Positions 27,215-35,979 of a stretch of 64,000 nt of DNA are shown piece by piece. Position 1 is the stretch's first letter. Every line of letters begins with the position of its first letter. Where the stretch lies: assembly GCA_032027005.1 (NCBI GenBank), contig JAVSMW010000008.1, forward strand, positions 1-64,000, in the 5' to 3' direction. This DNA comes from JAVSMW01 sp032027005 (GTDB lineage Bacteria; Bacillota; Thermincolia; Thermincolales; UBA2595). Under the pieces are notes generated by a model that had not been told where the DNA came from, ran no database searches, and worked only from the letters and a program-made list of their open reading frames with translations. Position numbers and translations under genes: made by a program.

Positions 27215-30187
27215 TTGGACGGTGCAAACTATACAGAAATGCTTTCAAAATATATTAAAACTCTAAAAGATGATGATCGGGCCGGTTTACTTGAATTTTT
27301 AGAAAATTTGCCTGAGGATTTAGCCAATGTAGTTATTGACACTGGTATAAAATTTTATAAATCCAGCGCTGTCAATGGGAATTGGTTTTGGCGCACGGTT
27401 CAGGAATTGGCCCCAAAACTTTCGGCGGCGGAACTGCTCAGTTGGCTGGAAGAAGGAGCCGGGATCAGCCGGGGAACCTGGGATTGCTCATTATCATTTC
27501 TCAAGGCCTGCCCCGATGTGCTCGCTAATACTGAGACCGCTGTTTTCCTGCGGTGGACTGTGGTTGGCAGGATTCTGATTCGCTACAGCAATAAAGACGC
27601 GGAATGGTATTTTAAGAATAGTGGAACCATCCTTGGGAGTTTGGATAAATCTGCTCAGGAACGCTTTGTAGCAGGTGCCGCACGGCTGCTGGAGCTTTCC
27701 TGGAATTCAGCACTGGCTTGTATGAAAGCCTGGCCTGAAATAATTCGCTTCAAAAATGCACATAATGAGGAAAAGATTTTAGAAAAAGGCCTAATTCTGA
27801 CAGAGCAAGTGCCAGATGAAGCCAGTGCCTTTTTTGAAGCTGTGCCAAAGTTCTTGCAAAATGTCAGCCTTGAACATTTAGCTGCCTGGCTGGAGGCTTC
27901 ACTGGTTCTCAGAAAAGATCAAAGGGGTCTTATCAGCTCTTTTTTTAGACATACCCCTGATATTCTGAGCAAAGTTGAATTTGCAGACCTGGACCAAAAA
28001 CTGGCTGAGTGGGCTGGATTTGGGGCAAAATTAGCGGATCATGACGACAAAATTGCTGTAGTGTTTTTTGCATATACCCAAGGTGTGCTGAAATACACAG
28101 AATGGGATGTCCTGAATAATTGGGTCCACCTTATTGAACAGGTTAGTGACGAGAGTTCTGTAGAAGGAGCCGTGGAATTTGTCAGGCACACGCCCGAACT
28201 CCTGATTCAATTGTCACTCAAAGAATTAGCCCAGTGGGCCAGGTTTGGATTGGATGTTATCAAGGGGGAAAAACGCTTTGCCTATTTTTCCCTGAAGTCT
28301 CAGGAAAGCCGTGATGCCATTGCCCGGTATAGAACCGGACTGCACCTGGAAGCGGCGAAAAAAATCCTGCTCCTTTATTCCGAAGCACTAACAGGAGAAC
28401 TAATCATAATCAGAAACACATTGGATTTGCCGGAAATGATTCATGGCAACCAGAGGCTGTGGGGATCATTTGATACCAGAAGGATTTACCTGCCTGATTT
28501 GGTTAAGGAATATGAGGATGATCAGGATAATCTCAGGATGTACAGGGTCATGATGATGCATCTGATTAGCCACAGGCAGTTTGGGACCCTTGCCCTGGCC
28601 CTTGAAGAAGTAAGGGAATTAGCGGAAAACCGGCATTTAGGGATACTTTTTGAGCTAATTGAGGATAACCGGGTTGATTACCTGGCTGCTCAGGCTTTTC
28701 ACGGATTAACCAGAGATATTGATTTGTTGATTTCAAAAAGCCCGCAAGGCTTTACGCAACGGGGTTCGGCTGCCGGTCTAAGCGGGCCCGGTAAAAATAG
28801 TTTGCCGGCGGTTATCAATTATCTCACCGGTTTTTTCCGGGGAGAACAGGATAATCTCAAACAGCTTGTGCCAGGCCGTTTTCATGAAAGATATCAAATC
28901 TTTTGGGAAAAGGTGGAAGAGACTGGAGCTTCCGCTGCGGAGTCACTTCATATGGCACGCATTTTCCTTGATTTAATAGAGGAGCTGGGTTGGGATAAAA
29001 ATGGTTTGCTGAAGGCTGGGAATTTAAAATACAGAGGAAACATCAGGTTTGATTTGATATATTTGGCCGCTAAGATTGATGAAAAAGAAAGAGGACCAAA
29101 ATTGGCAGGACCCGAAGAGAAAAACGGCCTGTCCAGGCTGATAGGAAAAGCTAAAAAACCGGTTCAGGAAGCTGTAAAATCCGGACAGGAAGTAAATTTT
29201 AACAGTGATGCTTACCTGAACTTAAAAAAATTACTGAGCCAATTTAACGAAGATGAAGAAAATCCATACCGCATGGTGGCTTATTATGATGAATGGGACC
29301 GTTCATTAAATGACTATAAAAAAGACTGGTGCAGGGTCAGAGAAGTTGTGATGAAACCCAGCTCAGGCCTCACAGTAGCAAAAGCTCTAGAAGAGCATGG
29401 CGGCCTCATCAGTACACTTAAACGGTACTTTGGGATGTTACGTCCGGATCGGTTCGCGAAATACGGTCGCCAGGAAGACGGTGAAGACATTGATATAGAC
29501 GCCGTGGTTGAAGCCATGGTAGAGTTGCAGGCCGATGTTTCACCTGACAATGGTTTTTATATCAGAAGGGATAAGCGGGAACGCAATGTTGCAGTGGGTT
29601 TCCTGCTGGATTTAAGCTACTCTACTGAAGAGAAAGTGGCTGAGACCGAAAAAACCCTGCTGGATGTTGAAATCGAGTCAGTAGTTGTAATGGCTGAAGC
29701 ACTGGAAGTTTTGGATGATAGTTATGCTATTTATGGTTTTCACAGTGATAACAGGGACAAAGTAAACTTTTATGTTGTCAAGGATTTTGAAGAAACTTAC
29801 ACCGATGAAGTTAAAATGCGTTTCGGCGGCCTTAAGAGCTATGGGATGACCAGGCTGGCGGCAGCCGTTAGGCATGCGGTGGCTAAGATGGAGAAGGTCC
29901 AGGCTGCTATTAAGATTCTTATTATACTCAGTGATGGCAGGCCCTTTGACTTCGACTACAACAGCGGCCTGACTAAAGATCATGAAGAGTTTTACGCCGA
30001 AACTGATACCAGGGTTGCCTTAAGAGAAGCCAAAATGAAAGGGATAAATCCATTTTGTATCACTGTTGACAACAGGGGTCAGGACTATCTGGAATATATT
30101 TATGGAAATGTCAGTTATATCATCATTGATGACGTAAATGCGCTACCTGCCAAATTGACTGAGACTTATAAAAATTTAACTACTTAA
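27215..30187 (+). CDS. Large VWA-domain protein, CbbO/NorD-like
   Basis: About 990 residues. The long N-terminal part is helical with repeated acidic, leucine- and tryptophan-rich units (for example LAAWLEASLVL and LAQWARFGLDV near 220-350), which look like degenerate helical repeats. The C-terminal von Willebrand A domain has MIDAS residues DLSYS (about 799-803), a threonine in YGMTRLAAA (about 876) and SDGRP (about 906). CbbO/NorD proteins bind the client while the MoxR ring supplies force. I prefer TTG 27215 after AGGTGGT; GTG 27203 is also possible. It is longer than most CbbO proteins. Confidence 0.83.
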   Translation: MDGANYTEMLSKYIKTLKDDDRAGLLEFLENLPEDLANVVIDTGIKFYKSSAVNGNWFWRTVQELAPKLSAAELLSWLEEGAGISRGTWDCSLSFLKACPDVLANTETAVFLRWTVVGRILIRYSNKDAEWYFKNSGTILGSLDKSAQERFVAGAARLLELSWNSALACMKAWPEIIRFKNAHNEEKILEKGLILTEQVPDEASAFFEAVPKFLQNVSLEHLAAWLEASLVLRKDQRGLISSFFRHTPDILSKVEFADLDQKLAEWAGFGAKLADHDDKIAVVFFAYTQGVLKYTEWDVLNNWVHLIEQVSDESSVEGAVEFVRHTPELLIQLSLKELAQWARFGLDVIKGEKRFAYFSLKSQESRDAIARYRTGLHLEAAKKILLLYSEALTGELIIIRNTLDLPEMIHGNQRLWGSFDTRRIYLPDLVKEYEDDQDNLRMYRVMMMHLISHRQFGTLALALEEVRELAENRHLGILFELIEDNRVDYLAAQAFHGLTRDIDLLISKSPQGFTQRGSAAGLSGPGKNSLPAVINYLTGFFRGEQDNLKQLVPGRFHERYQIFWEKVEETGASAAESLHMARIFLDLIEELGWDKNGLLKAGNLKYRGNIRFDLIYLAAKIDEKERGPKLAGPEEKNGLSRLIGKAKKPVQEAVKSGQEVNFNSDAYLNLKKLLSQFNEDEENPYRMVAYYDEWDRSLNDYKKDWCRVREVVMKPSSGLTVAKALEEHGGLISTLKRYFGMLRPDRFAKYGRQEDGEDIDIDAVVEAMVELQADVSPDNGFYIRRDKRERNVAVGFLLDLSYSTEEKVAETEKTLLDVEIESVVVMAEALEVLDDSYAIYGFHSDNRDKVNFYVVKDFEETYTDEVKMRFGGLKSYGMTRLAAAVRHAVAKMEKVQAAIKILIILSDGRPFDFDYNSGLTKDHEEFYAETDTRVALREAKMKGINPFCITVDNRGQDYLEYIYGNVSYIIIDDVNALPAKLTETYKNLTT

Positions 30188-30201
30188 AGGAGGTGGTGTT
30201 A

Positions 30202-30750
30202 GTGGTTTTAGATCAGTACAGGTCACTAGAGCAATTTGCTATTGATGAAGGAGCTCATAAGGCTAAGGTAATCCGGTCCGAAGATATTGTCATTGATGAC
30301 AGAGTCAGGTTAAAATGCCAGGTTCCAGTCTGTCAATACTTCAACAGACACCTTTTGTGTCCACCGCACACTCTGAGTGTGGCGGAATTCCGTTCACTTT
30401 GTTCTCAATATCCCGCGGCCCTGTTAGTTCAGGCAGCTAGCCAGGGATTTGAAGAAAATAGTCTTCTAGAAGCTGAAAAAAAGCTTCATTTGCTGGTCAA
30501 TAAAGTAGAAGGGAGGGCTTTAAGTGAAGGGCATTACCTAGCTTCCGGCTTTATAGCGTCATCCTGTAAACTTTGTGCGCAATGTGTGGGTTATAATTCC
30601 AAGGAACCCTGCCGGAGACCCTATGAGGCACGTCCTAGTATCGAAGCTATGGGTGTAGATATTTTTAAAACGTCCCAGAATGCAGAAATTGGTTTTAGTT
30701 TAGGGTTATCATCAGAGGTTGTTTTTAGCGGTTTAATCCTATTGGATTAA
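30202..30750 (+). CDS. DUF2284 cysteine-rich metal-binding protein
   Basis: The protein of about 182 residues has two cysteine sets: CQVPVCQYF then LLCPPHT (about 38-60), and SSCKLCAQCVGYNSKEPC (about 115-132). This is the pattern of DUF2284, a family predicted to bind Fe-S or other metal and often found near corrinoid methyltransferases. The function is unproven; an electron-transfer role for corrinoid reduction is possible. GTG 30202 has AAGGAGGT at ideal distance; GTG 30193 overlaps that site. It lies between the VWA gene and an MtaA-like gene. Confidence 0.78.
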   Translation: MVLDQYRSLEQFAIDEGAHKAKVIRSEDIVIDDRVRLKCQVPVCQYFNRHLLCPPHTLSVAEFRSLCSQYPAALLVQAASQGFEENSLLEAEKKLHLLVNKVEGRALSEGHYLASGFIASSCKLCAQCVGYNSKEPCRRPYEARPSIEAMGVDIFKTSQNAEIGFSLGLSSEVVFSGLILLD

Positions 30751-30783
30751 ATAAAAAAAAATTAACAACAGGAGGGGTTCATT

Positions 30784-31854
30784 ATGGCATTTAGTGAAAT
30801 GACAGGTTTAGAGCGGGCGTTAGCTGCGCTGCAGTATCAAAAGCCGGACCGGGTTCCGGTAGCATCACTGGTATGTGGTGCTGCCCGCCGGGTACTTGGG
30901 GTAACTTATGACAAGTGGTCTAAGGACGCCGAGTTGATTGGAGAATCCTTAGTTCAGAGCCACGACCTTTTTAACAAAGAATTTGACATCTTCGTAATGT
31001 TGGTAGACCTTTCCGTTGAAGCTGCTGACTTTGGCCAACATGTTATCTACCCCATTGAAGACACAGCTTACTCAGATCCCAACAATCCAGTTCTCAAAAC
31101 CCCTGATGATTACAGGAGAATTAAGCCCTATAATCCCAGGGAAACAGGTCGGTCCAAGATGGTTATCGATGCTACCCGCTATGTGGCTCAGCGCAGGGGT
31201 AAAGAATATGGTGTTTGTGGTTTTGTTTATGCCCCGCTGGGTATCCTCGGTGCTATGAGAGGCCACTCGAAAATGTTCCAGGATTTAATTAAAAACAGGG
31301 ATGCGGTAATTGAGGCATGTGAAATCATGACTCCGGTGCTGATAGAGTATGCTCTTGGTCAGCTGGAAGCCGGTGCCCAGGCTATCGTTCTGGATACCCT
31401 GTATTGCTCCCAAACTATCATGAGCCCGAAAATGTGGGCTGCTATTGAGGGACCTTATGCCAAGAGAATTTCTGATGCAGTTAAGGCAGCCGGTGGTGCA
31501 TTAGTCGTTCATAACTGCGGCGGCGGAATCTATTTTGACGTACAGGAAGAATGGACTGGGCCTATTGCTATTTCCCATGCCCACCCGTCAGCAGACTGCA
31601 AGACCTGGGAAGAGCATGTTGATAAGTGGGGTAAAAGGATTCCTAGCATCGGTGCCCTGGATCCGGCCCACGTTGGGATGATTTGGACCCAGGAAGAACT
31701 CATGGAAGAATCCCGCAAATTTATCGAACTGTACAAAGATAAGTGTAACGGTGGATTTATCTTCTCTACCGGTTGCGAGTTCCCGGCCAACGGTACCTTG
31801 GTTAGTGCCAAGACCATGATTGAAGCAGCCAAGGCCTACGGTACTTACAGCTAA
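30784..31854 (+). CDS. MtaA/CmuA-type methyltransferase, uroporphyrinogen decarboxylase family
   Basis: The 356-residue TIM-barrel protein belongs to the uroporphyrinogen-decarboxylase superfamily. A zinc site of the MtaA type is visible: HxC in VVHNCGGG (His about 242, Cys about 244) and a distant cysteine in FSTGCEFP (about 329). MtaA-like enzymes move a methyl group from a methyl-corrinoid protein to a thiol or other acceptor. A corrinoid protein is two genes downstream, but no MtaB- or MttB-type partner is here, so substrate and acceptor are unknown. GGAGGGG precedes ATG 30784. Confidence 0.87.
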   Translation: MAFSEMTGLERALAALQYQKPDRVPVASLVCGAARRVLGVTYDKWSKDAELIGESLVQSHDLFNKEFDIFVMLVDLSVEAADFGQHVIYPIEDTAYSDPNNPVLKTPDDYRRIKPYNPRETGRSKMVIDATRYVAQRRGKEYGVCGFVYAPLGILGAMRGHSKMFQDLIKNRDAVIEACEIMTPVLIEYALGQLEAGAQAIVLDTLYCSQTIMSPKMWAAIEGPYAKRISDAVKAAGGALVVHNCGGGIYFDVQEEWTGPIAISHAHPSADCKTWEEHVDKWGKRIPSIGALDPAHVGMIWTQEELMEESRKFIELYKDKCNGGFIFSTGCEFPANGTLVSAKTMIEAAKAYGTYS

Positions 31855-31926
31855 GATTAAGCACAATGAACGCCGGGACCAAGGTGTGAGGCTCTTAAAC
31901 TAATCCTTGGTAGGAGGTAAAAGTTT

Positions 31927-32814
31927 ATGAAGATAAAAATTATCAGTGGCTTTCTCGGAGCCGGCAAAACAACTTGTGTAAAAAATGTTCTGAAAAAAGC
32001 TGACGGCAGTATGGCTGTAATTGTTAATGAGTTCGGGGATGTCGGGATTGATGCCGAAGCCCTGACCAAAGGTGATGTCGTGGATATGGTAGAGCTGCCC
32101 AGTGGATGCATCTGCTGCACTCTGAAAAATGACTTGAGGTCGGCCGTTAAGGAAATCAAAGAAAAATATAATCCGATGCGTCTGATTATTGAGCCATCCG
32201 GTTTGGCGGTGCCGTCAGGAATTCTGGAGGTGCTGGAACCAATAGCAGATGACTGGGATCTGGAAATTGAAGCAATTATCGGGATTATCGATGCTGACAG
32301 TTTTCTGGCCAATATCCACTCGGGACTTTTCGGAGATTTCTACACCGATCAGATTACCAATTCAGACATTATCTTGATTAACAAGTCAGACCTGGTTAAT
32401 GAGAAAACCATTAAAAACATTGAGGAAGAAATACGCAAGTATAATTCCCATGCTATTCTCTTAGCCACTGTAAATTGTGAAGCCGATTTGCCGGACATGA
32501 TCAGAGAACATGGTGCTGAACATGACACCCACATTCATTTCGACCATGACTTTGACTCACTGGCCATCACCTTAGATAAGACTTACGACCGGACTGTGCT
32601 GGAGGAGATTCTGAAGGAAATGAAGGCCGGCAAGTATGGTAATATTTACAGGGCCAAAGGAATTTATAAAACCAGTGACGGAAGCACTGAAAAAATGGAC
32701 TATGTTCAGGGTAACTATGATTTTGAGAAATTTCCGGACACTGATGAGGGCAAGCTGGTCTTTATCGGCAAAGATTTCGACCGCAAGGCTCTGGAAGAAA
32801 GATTAGAAAGCTAA
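31927..32814 (+). CDS. CobW/COG0523-type G3E GTPase
   Basis: The 295-residue GTPase has Walker A GFLGAGKTT (residues 8-16), the metal motif GCICCTL (about 60-66), a Walker B region IIEPSGLA (about 80) and the guanine motif NKSDL (about 152). COG0523 proteins deliver metals, often zinc, to client enzymes. Position between a zinc-type methyltransferase and its corrinoid protein suggests it loads one of them. Histidine-rich HDTHIHFDHDFD near 200 could also bind metal. AGGAGGT precedes ATG 31927. Confidence 0.87.
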   Translation: MKIKIISGFLGAGKTTCVKNVLKKADGSMAVIVNEFGDVGIDAEALTKGDVVDMVELPSGCICCTLKNDLRSAVKEIKEKYNPMRLIIEPSGLAVPSGILEVLEPIADDWDLEIEAIIGIIDADSFLANIHSGLFGDFYTDQITNSDIILINKSDLVNEKTIKNIEEEIRKYNSHAILLATVNCEADLPDMIREHGAEHDTHIHFDHDFDSLAITLDKTYDRTVLEEILKEMKAGKYGNIYRAKGIYKTSDGSTEKMDYVQGNYDFEKFPDTDEGKLVFIGKDFDRKALEERLES

Positions 32815-32864
32815 GAATTACAGAGAAAAACGTGTTGTACAAAGTAAAGGAGGAGATTGGGCTA

Positions 32865-33536
32865 ATGGCTACTGAAGAAAGAGCACAAGAATTATTTGGA
32901 TTATTAAAGCAAAGTGTTATCGATTATGATGAGGATGCTGTAAGGGAAGCTGCCCAGGCAGTTGTGGACGAAGGTATAGATGCTTATAAAGCAGTATTTG
33001 ACGGCCTTGTAGAAGGCATGAACGAGGTTGGCAGGCTGTATGAAGAGCAGGAATATTTCGTGCCTGAAATGCTGATGTGTGCAGACGCTCTCTATGCCGG
33101 TCTGGATATCCTGAAGCCTCATATCGGCAAAAACGATATGGGTATTAAAGGAACCGTAGTTATGGGTGTTGTACAGGGCGACGTACACGACATCGGTAAA
33201 AACATCGTTAAGATGATGTTTGATGTTGCAGGTTTCGATGTACATGACCTGGGCCGTGACGTACCTATGGAGAAGTTCGTGGAAGAGCAGCTGAAAACCG
33301 ACTCCGAGCTGGTTCTGCTGTCAGCCATGATGACAACAACCATGGTTGGGATGAAAGACATCATTGCCAAAATTAAGGAGAAAAACCCCAACTGCCGGAT
33401 CATGATCGGTGGTGCTCCTGTATCCGATGACCTCGCTGACAAGTGGGGTGCAGACGGCTTTGCCAAGGATGCTAACAATGCTCTGAAAGATGCTTTGAAC
33501 ATGGTTAAAGCATTAAAAGACATGCAAAGCAACTAA
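32865..33536 (+). CDS. Corrinoid protein of a methyltransferase system
   Basis: The 223-residue protein has an N-terminal four-helix cap (B12-binding 2, residues 1-90) and a C-terminal Rossmann-like cobalamin domain. The base-off/His-on motif is DVHDIG (about 106-111), followed by LLSAMMTTT (about 145) and MIGGAPV (about 178). It is the MtbC/MtaC/MttC type that shuttles methyl groups. It should work with the MtaA-like protein upstream and need reductive activation when Co is oxidised, perhaps by the ASKHA protein at 58.5 kb. GGAGGAG precedes ATG 32865. Confidence 0.93.
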   Translation: MATEERAQELFGLLKQSVIDYDEDAVREAAQAVVDEGIDAYKAVFDGLVEGMNEVGRLYEEQEYFVPEMLMCADALYAGLDILKPHIGKNDMGIKGTVVMGVVQGDVHDIGKNIVKMMFDVAGFDVHDLGRDVPMEKFVEEQLKTDSELVLLSAMMTTTMVGMKDIIAKIKEKNPNCRIMIGGAPVSDDLADKWGADGFAKDANNALKDALNMVKALKDMQSN

Positions 33537-33578
33537 TTACAGAGAGTAATTAAATTCTGTGTAATTAATAAAAAAAAA

Positions 33579-33633
33579 CTTCCTGACTGGCAAGGATAGA
33601 AATACCCAAAACCAGGAGGGAAGATTTTTTTTT
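33579..33633 (+). terminator. Terminator after the corrinoid protein gene
   Basis: CTTCCT and CTGG pair with CCAG and GGGAAG around an internal GA/GA loop, followed by A and nine T. It closes the six-gene unit starting at 26384. Confidence 0.75.
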
Positions 33634-33707
33634 ACGAGTATATGTCTGAAAACTCAATTTGTTTTTCACCTTCATATAATATAGTGAAACAACAAGGGGG
33701 AGTTCAA

Positions 33708-34391
33708 ATGAAGGTTATGACATATAATGTCCACTCTTGTATAGATATGCAGAAAAAGAACAGCTTAAATAAAGTCGTGGAACTTCTTAAACAGGAAAAA
33801 CCTGCTGTTGTGGGGATAAACGAAATTGAGTCTTTTAGTCCGCGCACCCGGTTTGCTAATCAGCCTAAACTCTTAGCCTTAGCCCGGGACATGCTGCCGG
33901 CCTATGGGCCAACTCTGAAACTAGGCCATATCGGTTTTTTTGGCAATGCAATTTTGTCGCGCTATCCAATTTATGAAAAAATTAACTTCCCTCTGCCGGG
34001 CAGCCGAGAACCCAGGTGCTGCCTGCGGACCCTGCTTCGCATTCCCGAGGGCTGTATTACTGTTTTTTGCACCCATTTAGGCTTAAACCGGATTGAACGC
34101 GATAACCAAATTGCTGAGTTGGCCCGCTTGGTCAGCAGAGAAAAAAATCCCGTGATTTTAATGGGTGATTTTAACTGTAGTCCAGACCAGTTGGCTCCCC
34201 TGGCCGAATATCTTACAGACACCGGCAGGTTATTTGGAGCCAGACCCACATATCCCTGTGATAATCCAACCGACCGTATTGACTATATTTTTGTTTCTAA
34301 AGAGATAAAATGTAAACATCTCTACATCCCCAACAGCAACGCCTCCGACCACCTCCCGGTGATTGCAGACTTAAATTTTTCTCAGCAATAA
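33708..34391 (+). CDS. Endonuclease/exonuclease/phosphatase-family hydrolase
   Basis: The 227-residue EEP-fold protein shows the metal and catalytic residues of the family: YNVHSC near the start, GINEIES (about 40), the histidine of CTHLGLNR (about 123), GDFNCSPDQ (about 155) and the C-terminal SDHLPV (about 216). The substrate could be DNA, a phosphoinositide-like lipid or another phosphodiester; sequence does not decide. ATG 33708 has AAGGGGGAG; an upstream ATG at 33642 is less likely. Confidence 0.82.
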   Translation: MKVMTYNVHSCIDMQKKNSLNKVVELLKQEKPAVVGINEIESFSPRTRFANQPKLLALARDMLPAYGPTLKLGHIGFFGNAILSRYPIYEKINFPLPGSREPRCCLRTLLRIPEGCITVFCTHLGLNRIERDNQIAELARLVSREKNPVILMGDFNCSPDQLAPLAEYLTDTGRLFGARPTYPCDNPTDRIDYIFVSKEIKCKHLYIPNSNASDHLPVIADLNFSQQ

Positions 34392-34879
34392 ATGTTTGAG
34401 CCTTTGGGGAGATATAAAAACAACCGCAGAGACGCAGAGAGAGACTGCTGCTATCGGTTGATTCCTTCTATTTGAATATTGGCATCGTCTAAAGTAAATT
34501 CAAATTAATTGATTTTGGTCTTATATATATATTCTTGTAGTTTTTCAATTACAAATCCAAGAGTTCACAATATAAGTTTTTCTCTGCGCCTCTATTTTAT
34601 TCTCTCCTTTTAATCTCTGCGTTATATTTTATTATCTTTTATTAGAAAAAATGGGTACATTCCGAAAAGAGAACGTTAAAAACTAGCCATTTTTATCCAT
34701 TTATGGAAAGTTTAAATGGCTAGATTTGGTCTCTCAGTTGGGAATGTGCCCACTTTTTTCTAAGTCAGCTGCGACCATAGATACCCCACAGGTAATTGTT
34801 ATTTTTTCCCTCAACGTTTAAAAACTTCCTGTATTGCTCATAATAAAGCTGGGTATAATCCGGGAAGGAGGTTGAGAAT
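34392..34879. other. Intergenic region with two palindromic elements
   Basis: Two structures fill this gap. At about 34428-34626, CCGCAGAGACGCAGAGAG on the left faces CTCTGCGCC and CTCTGCGTT on the right, a terminal-inverted-repeat layout of about 200 bp. At 34645-34760 there is a long imperfect hairpin, listed separately. The last 100 bases hold a TATAAT at about 34855 and the ribosome site GGAAGGAGGT of the next gene. Confidence 0.5.
34645..34760. repeat. 116-bp imperfect palindrome
   Basis: The outer arms GAAAAAATGGGTACATTCC and GGGAATGTGCCCACTTTTTT pair with one bulge and one wobble; the inner arms CTAGCCATTT and AAATGGCTAG pair perfectly. It could be a miniature inverted-repeat element, or a bidirectional terminator for the EEP gene because the right arm ends in T6. 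Only one copy is in the window. Confidence 0.55.
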
Positions 34880-35671
34880 TTGAGAAAAATTGCTTTAATA
34901 AGCATCATGGTGGTTGCCATCCTGTTCAACAGTTGCCTGGCTGCTTACGCTGGAGGCGGATTGTATTACACAGTAAAACCCGGGGATACCTTATCGGAAA
35001 TTGGGGAAAAATTCGGTCTGAATTATCGCTATCTGATGGAAAAGAACAAATTAAGTTCAGAGAATATCATACCTGGACTCAGGCTTAATGTTACACCTGC
35101 CAATTATCAGGTGCATACAGTAAAACTGGGTGATACATTGTATCGGATTGCGCAGAATTATGGGCTTGAGGTAAAAGAGCTGCAAAGGCAGAATGGCATC
35201 AGCAGCTCTAACATATGGCCGGGCATGAAACTGGTCATAACGACGGGGTCAAAGGCGAGCAATAAATATAACGCCAAGCCCGCATTAAGCCGAAAATTTA
35301 ATGTGACCAAAGAAGATATCAGGCTTCTCGCTCAGTTAATTCACGCTGAGGCCAGAGGGGAGCCGTTAAGTGGTCAGATAGCTGTCGGGGCTGTAATCAT
35401 GAATCGAATGGCCAGCAGCGAATTTCCTGAACAAATCAGGGAAATTATTTACCAGAGGTCTAAAGGAGTATATCAATTTACACCAGTTCAGGATGGTCAA
35501 ATCAGATTGGAACCAAACGAGGCTTCTTTTTACGCAGCTGAACGTGCCCTGAAAGGAGAAGACCCCACCGGCGGGGCACTGTTTTTCTATAATCCGGAAA
35601 CAAGTTCGGATGAGTGGATCAAGACCTTACCCGTAACTAAAATAATTGGCAACCACGTATTTGCGAGATAA
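34880..35671 (+). CDS. LysM-containing SleB-like cell wall hydrolase
   Basis: The 263-residue secreted protein has a signal peptide (about 1-25), two LysM peptidoglycan-binding motifs (about 29-72 and 77-121; VKPGDTLSEIG and VKLGDTLYRIA) and a Hydrolase_2 domain (about 145-263) with LIHAEARGEP, containing the catalytic glutamate, and VGAVIMNRM. This domain occurs in spore cortex-lytic enzymes (SleB, CwlJ). It probably acts on spore or vegetative wall. TTG 34880 is fixed by GGAAGGAGGT. Its stop overlaps the first bases of repeat B copy 2. Confidence 0.86.
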   Translation: MRKIALISIMVVAILFNSCLAAYAGGGLYYTVKPGDTLSEIGEKFGLNYRYLMEKNKLSSENIIPGLRLNVTPANYQVHTVKLGDTLYRIAQNYGLEVKELQRQNGISSSNIWPGMKLVITTGSKASNKYNAKPALSRKFNVTKEDIRLLAQLIHAEARGEPLSGQIAVGAVIMNRMASSEFPEQIREIIYQRSKGVYQFTPVQDGQIRLEPNEASFYAAERALKGEDPTGGALFFYNPETSSDEWIKTLPVTKIIGNHVFAR

Positions 35672-35800
35672 AGTGAAACTTACTTCAGGTGGAGCTTTTT
35701 TCTCCACCTGAAGTTTAGTTGAACTTATCCAGGGGCTTAGCGCCACTTATCTCCCATACAGAAGCGGGAGTCATAGTGGCGATTAGCCATCGGATAAAAG
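35669..35800 (+). repeat. Structured 132-bp repeat, family B copy 2
   Basis: Close match to the reverse complement of 10852-10986. The first hairpin here is a perfect 12-bp stem (CTTCAGGTGGAG/CTCCACCTGAAG); the second is the long TTATCC-to-GGATAA structure. The stop codon of the preceding gene lies in its first bases, so insertion occurred at or very near the gene end. Confidence 0.7.
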
Positions 35801-35875
35801 ACGGTGCAGCCGGAAAGGCGCGGTTTAATAGGGAAACTTACTGAACCATACCCCAAACCGATACGGAAAAGCAAT

Positions 35876-35913
35876 AAGAGAGGCATTACCATAAATTGGA
35901 GTTGCCTCTCTTT
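35876..35913. terminator. Bidirectional terminator between the SleB-like gene and brxL
   Basis: AAGAGAGGCA pairs with TGCCTCTCTT around a 17-base loop. It sits between convergent genes and could end transcription from both sides; T-runs are short. Repeat B and this hairpin are the only features between 35672 and 35979. Confidence 0.6.
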
Positions 35914-35979
35914 GTCTACTAATATAACTCAGCAACATGTGTTTACTTTGCATTTTTTCGAGTGGAAGCAATATGTCTA

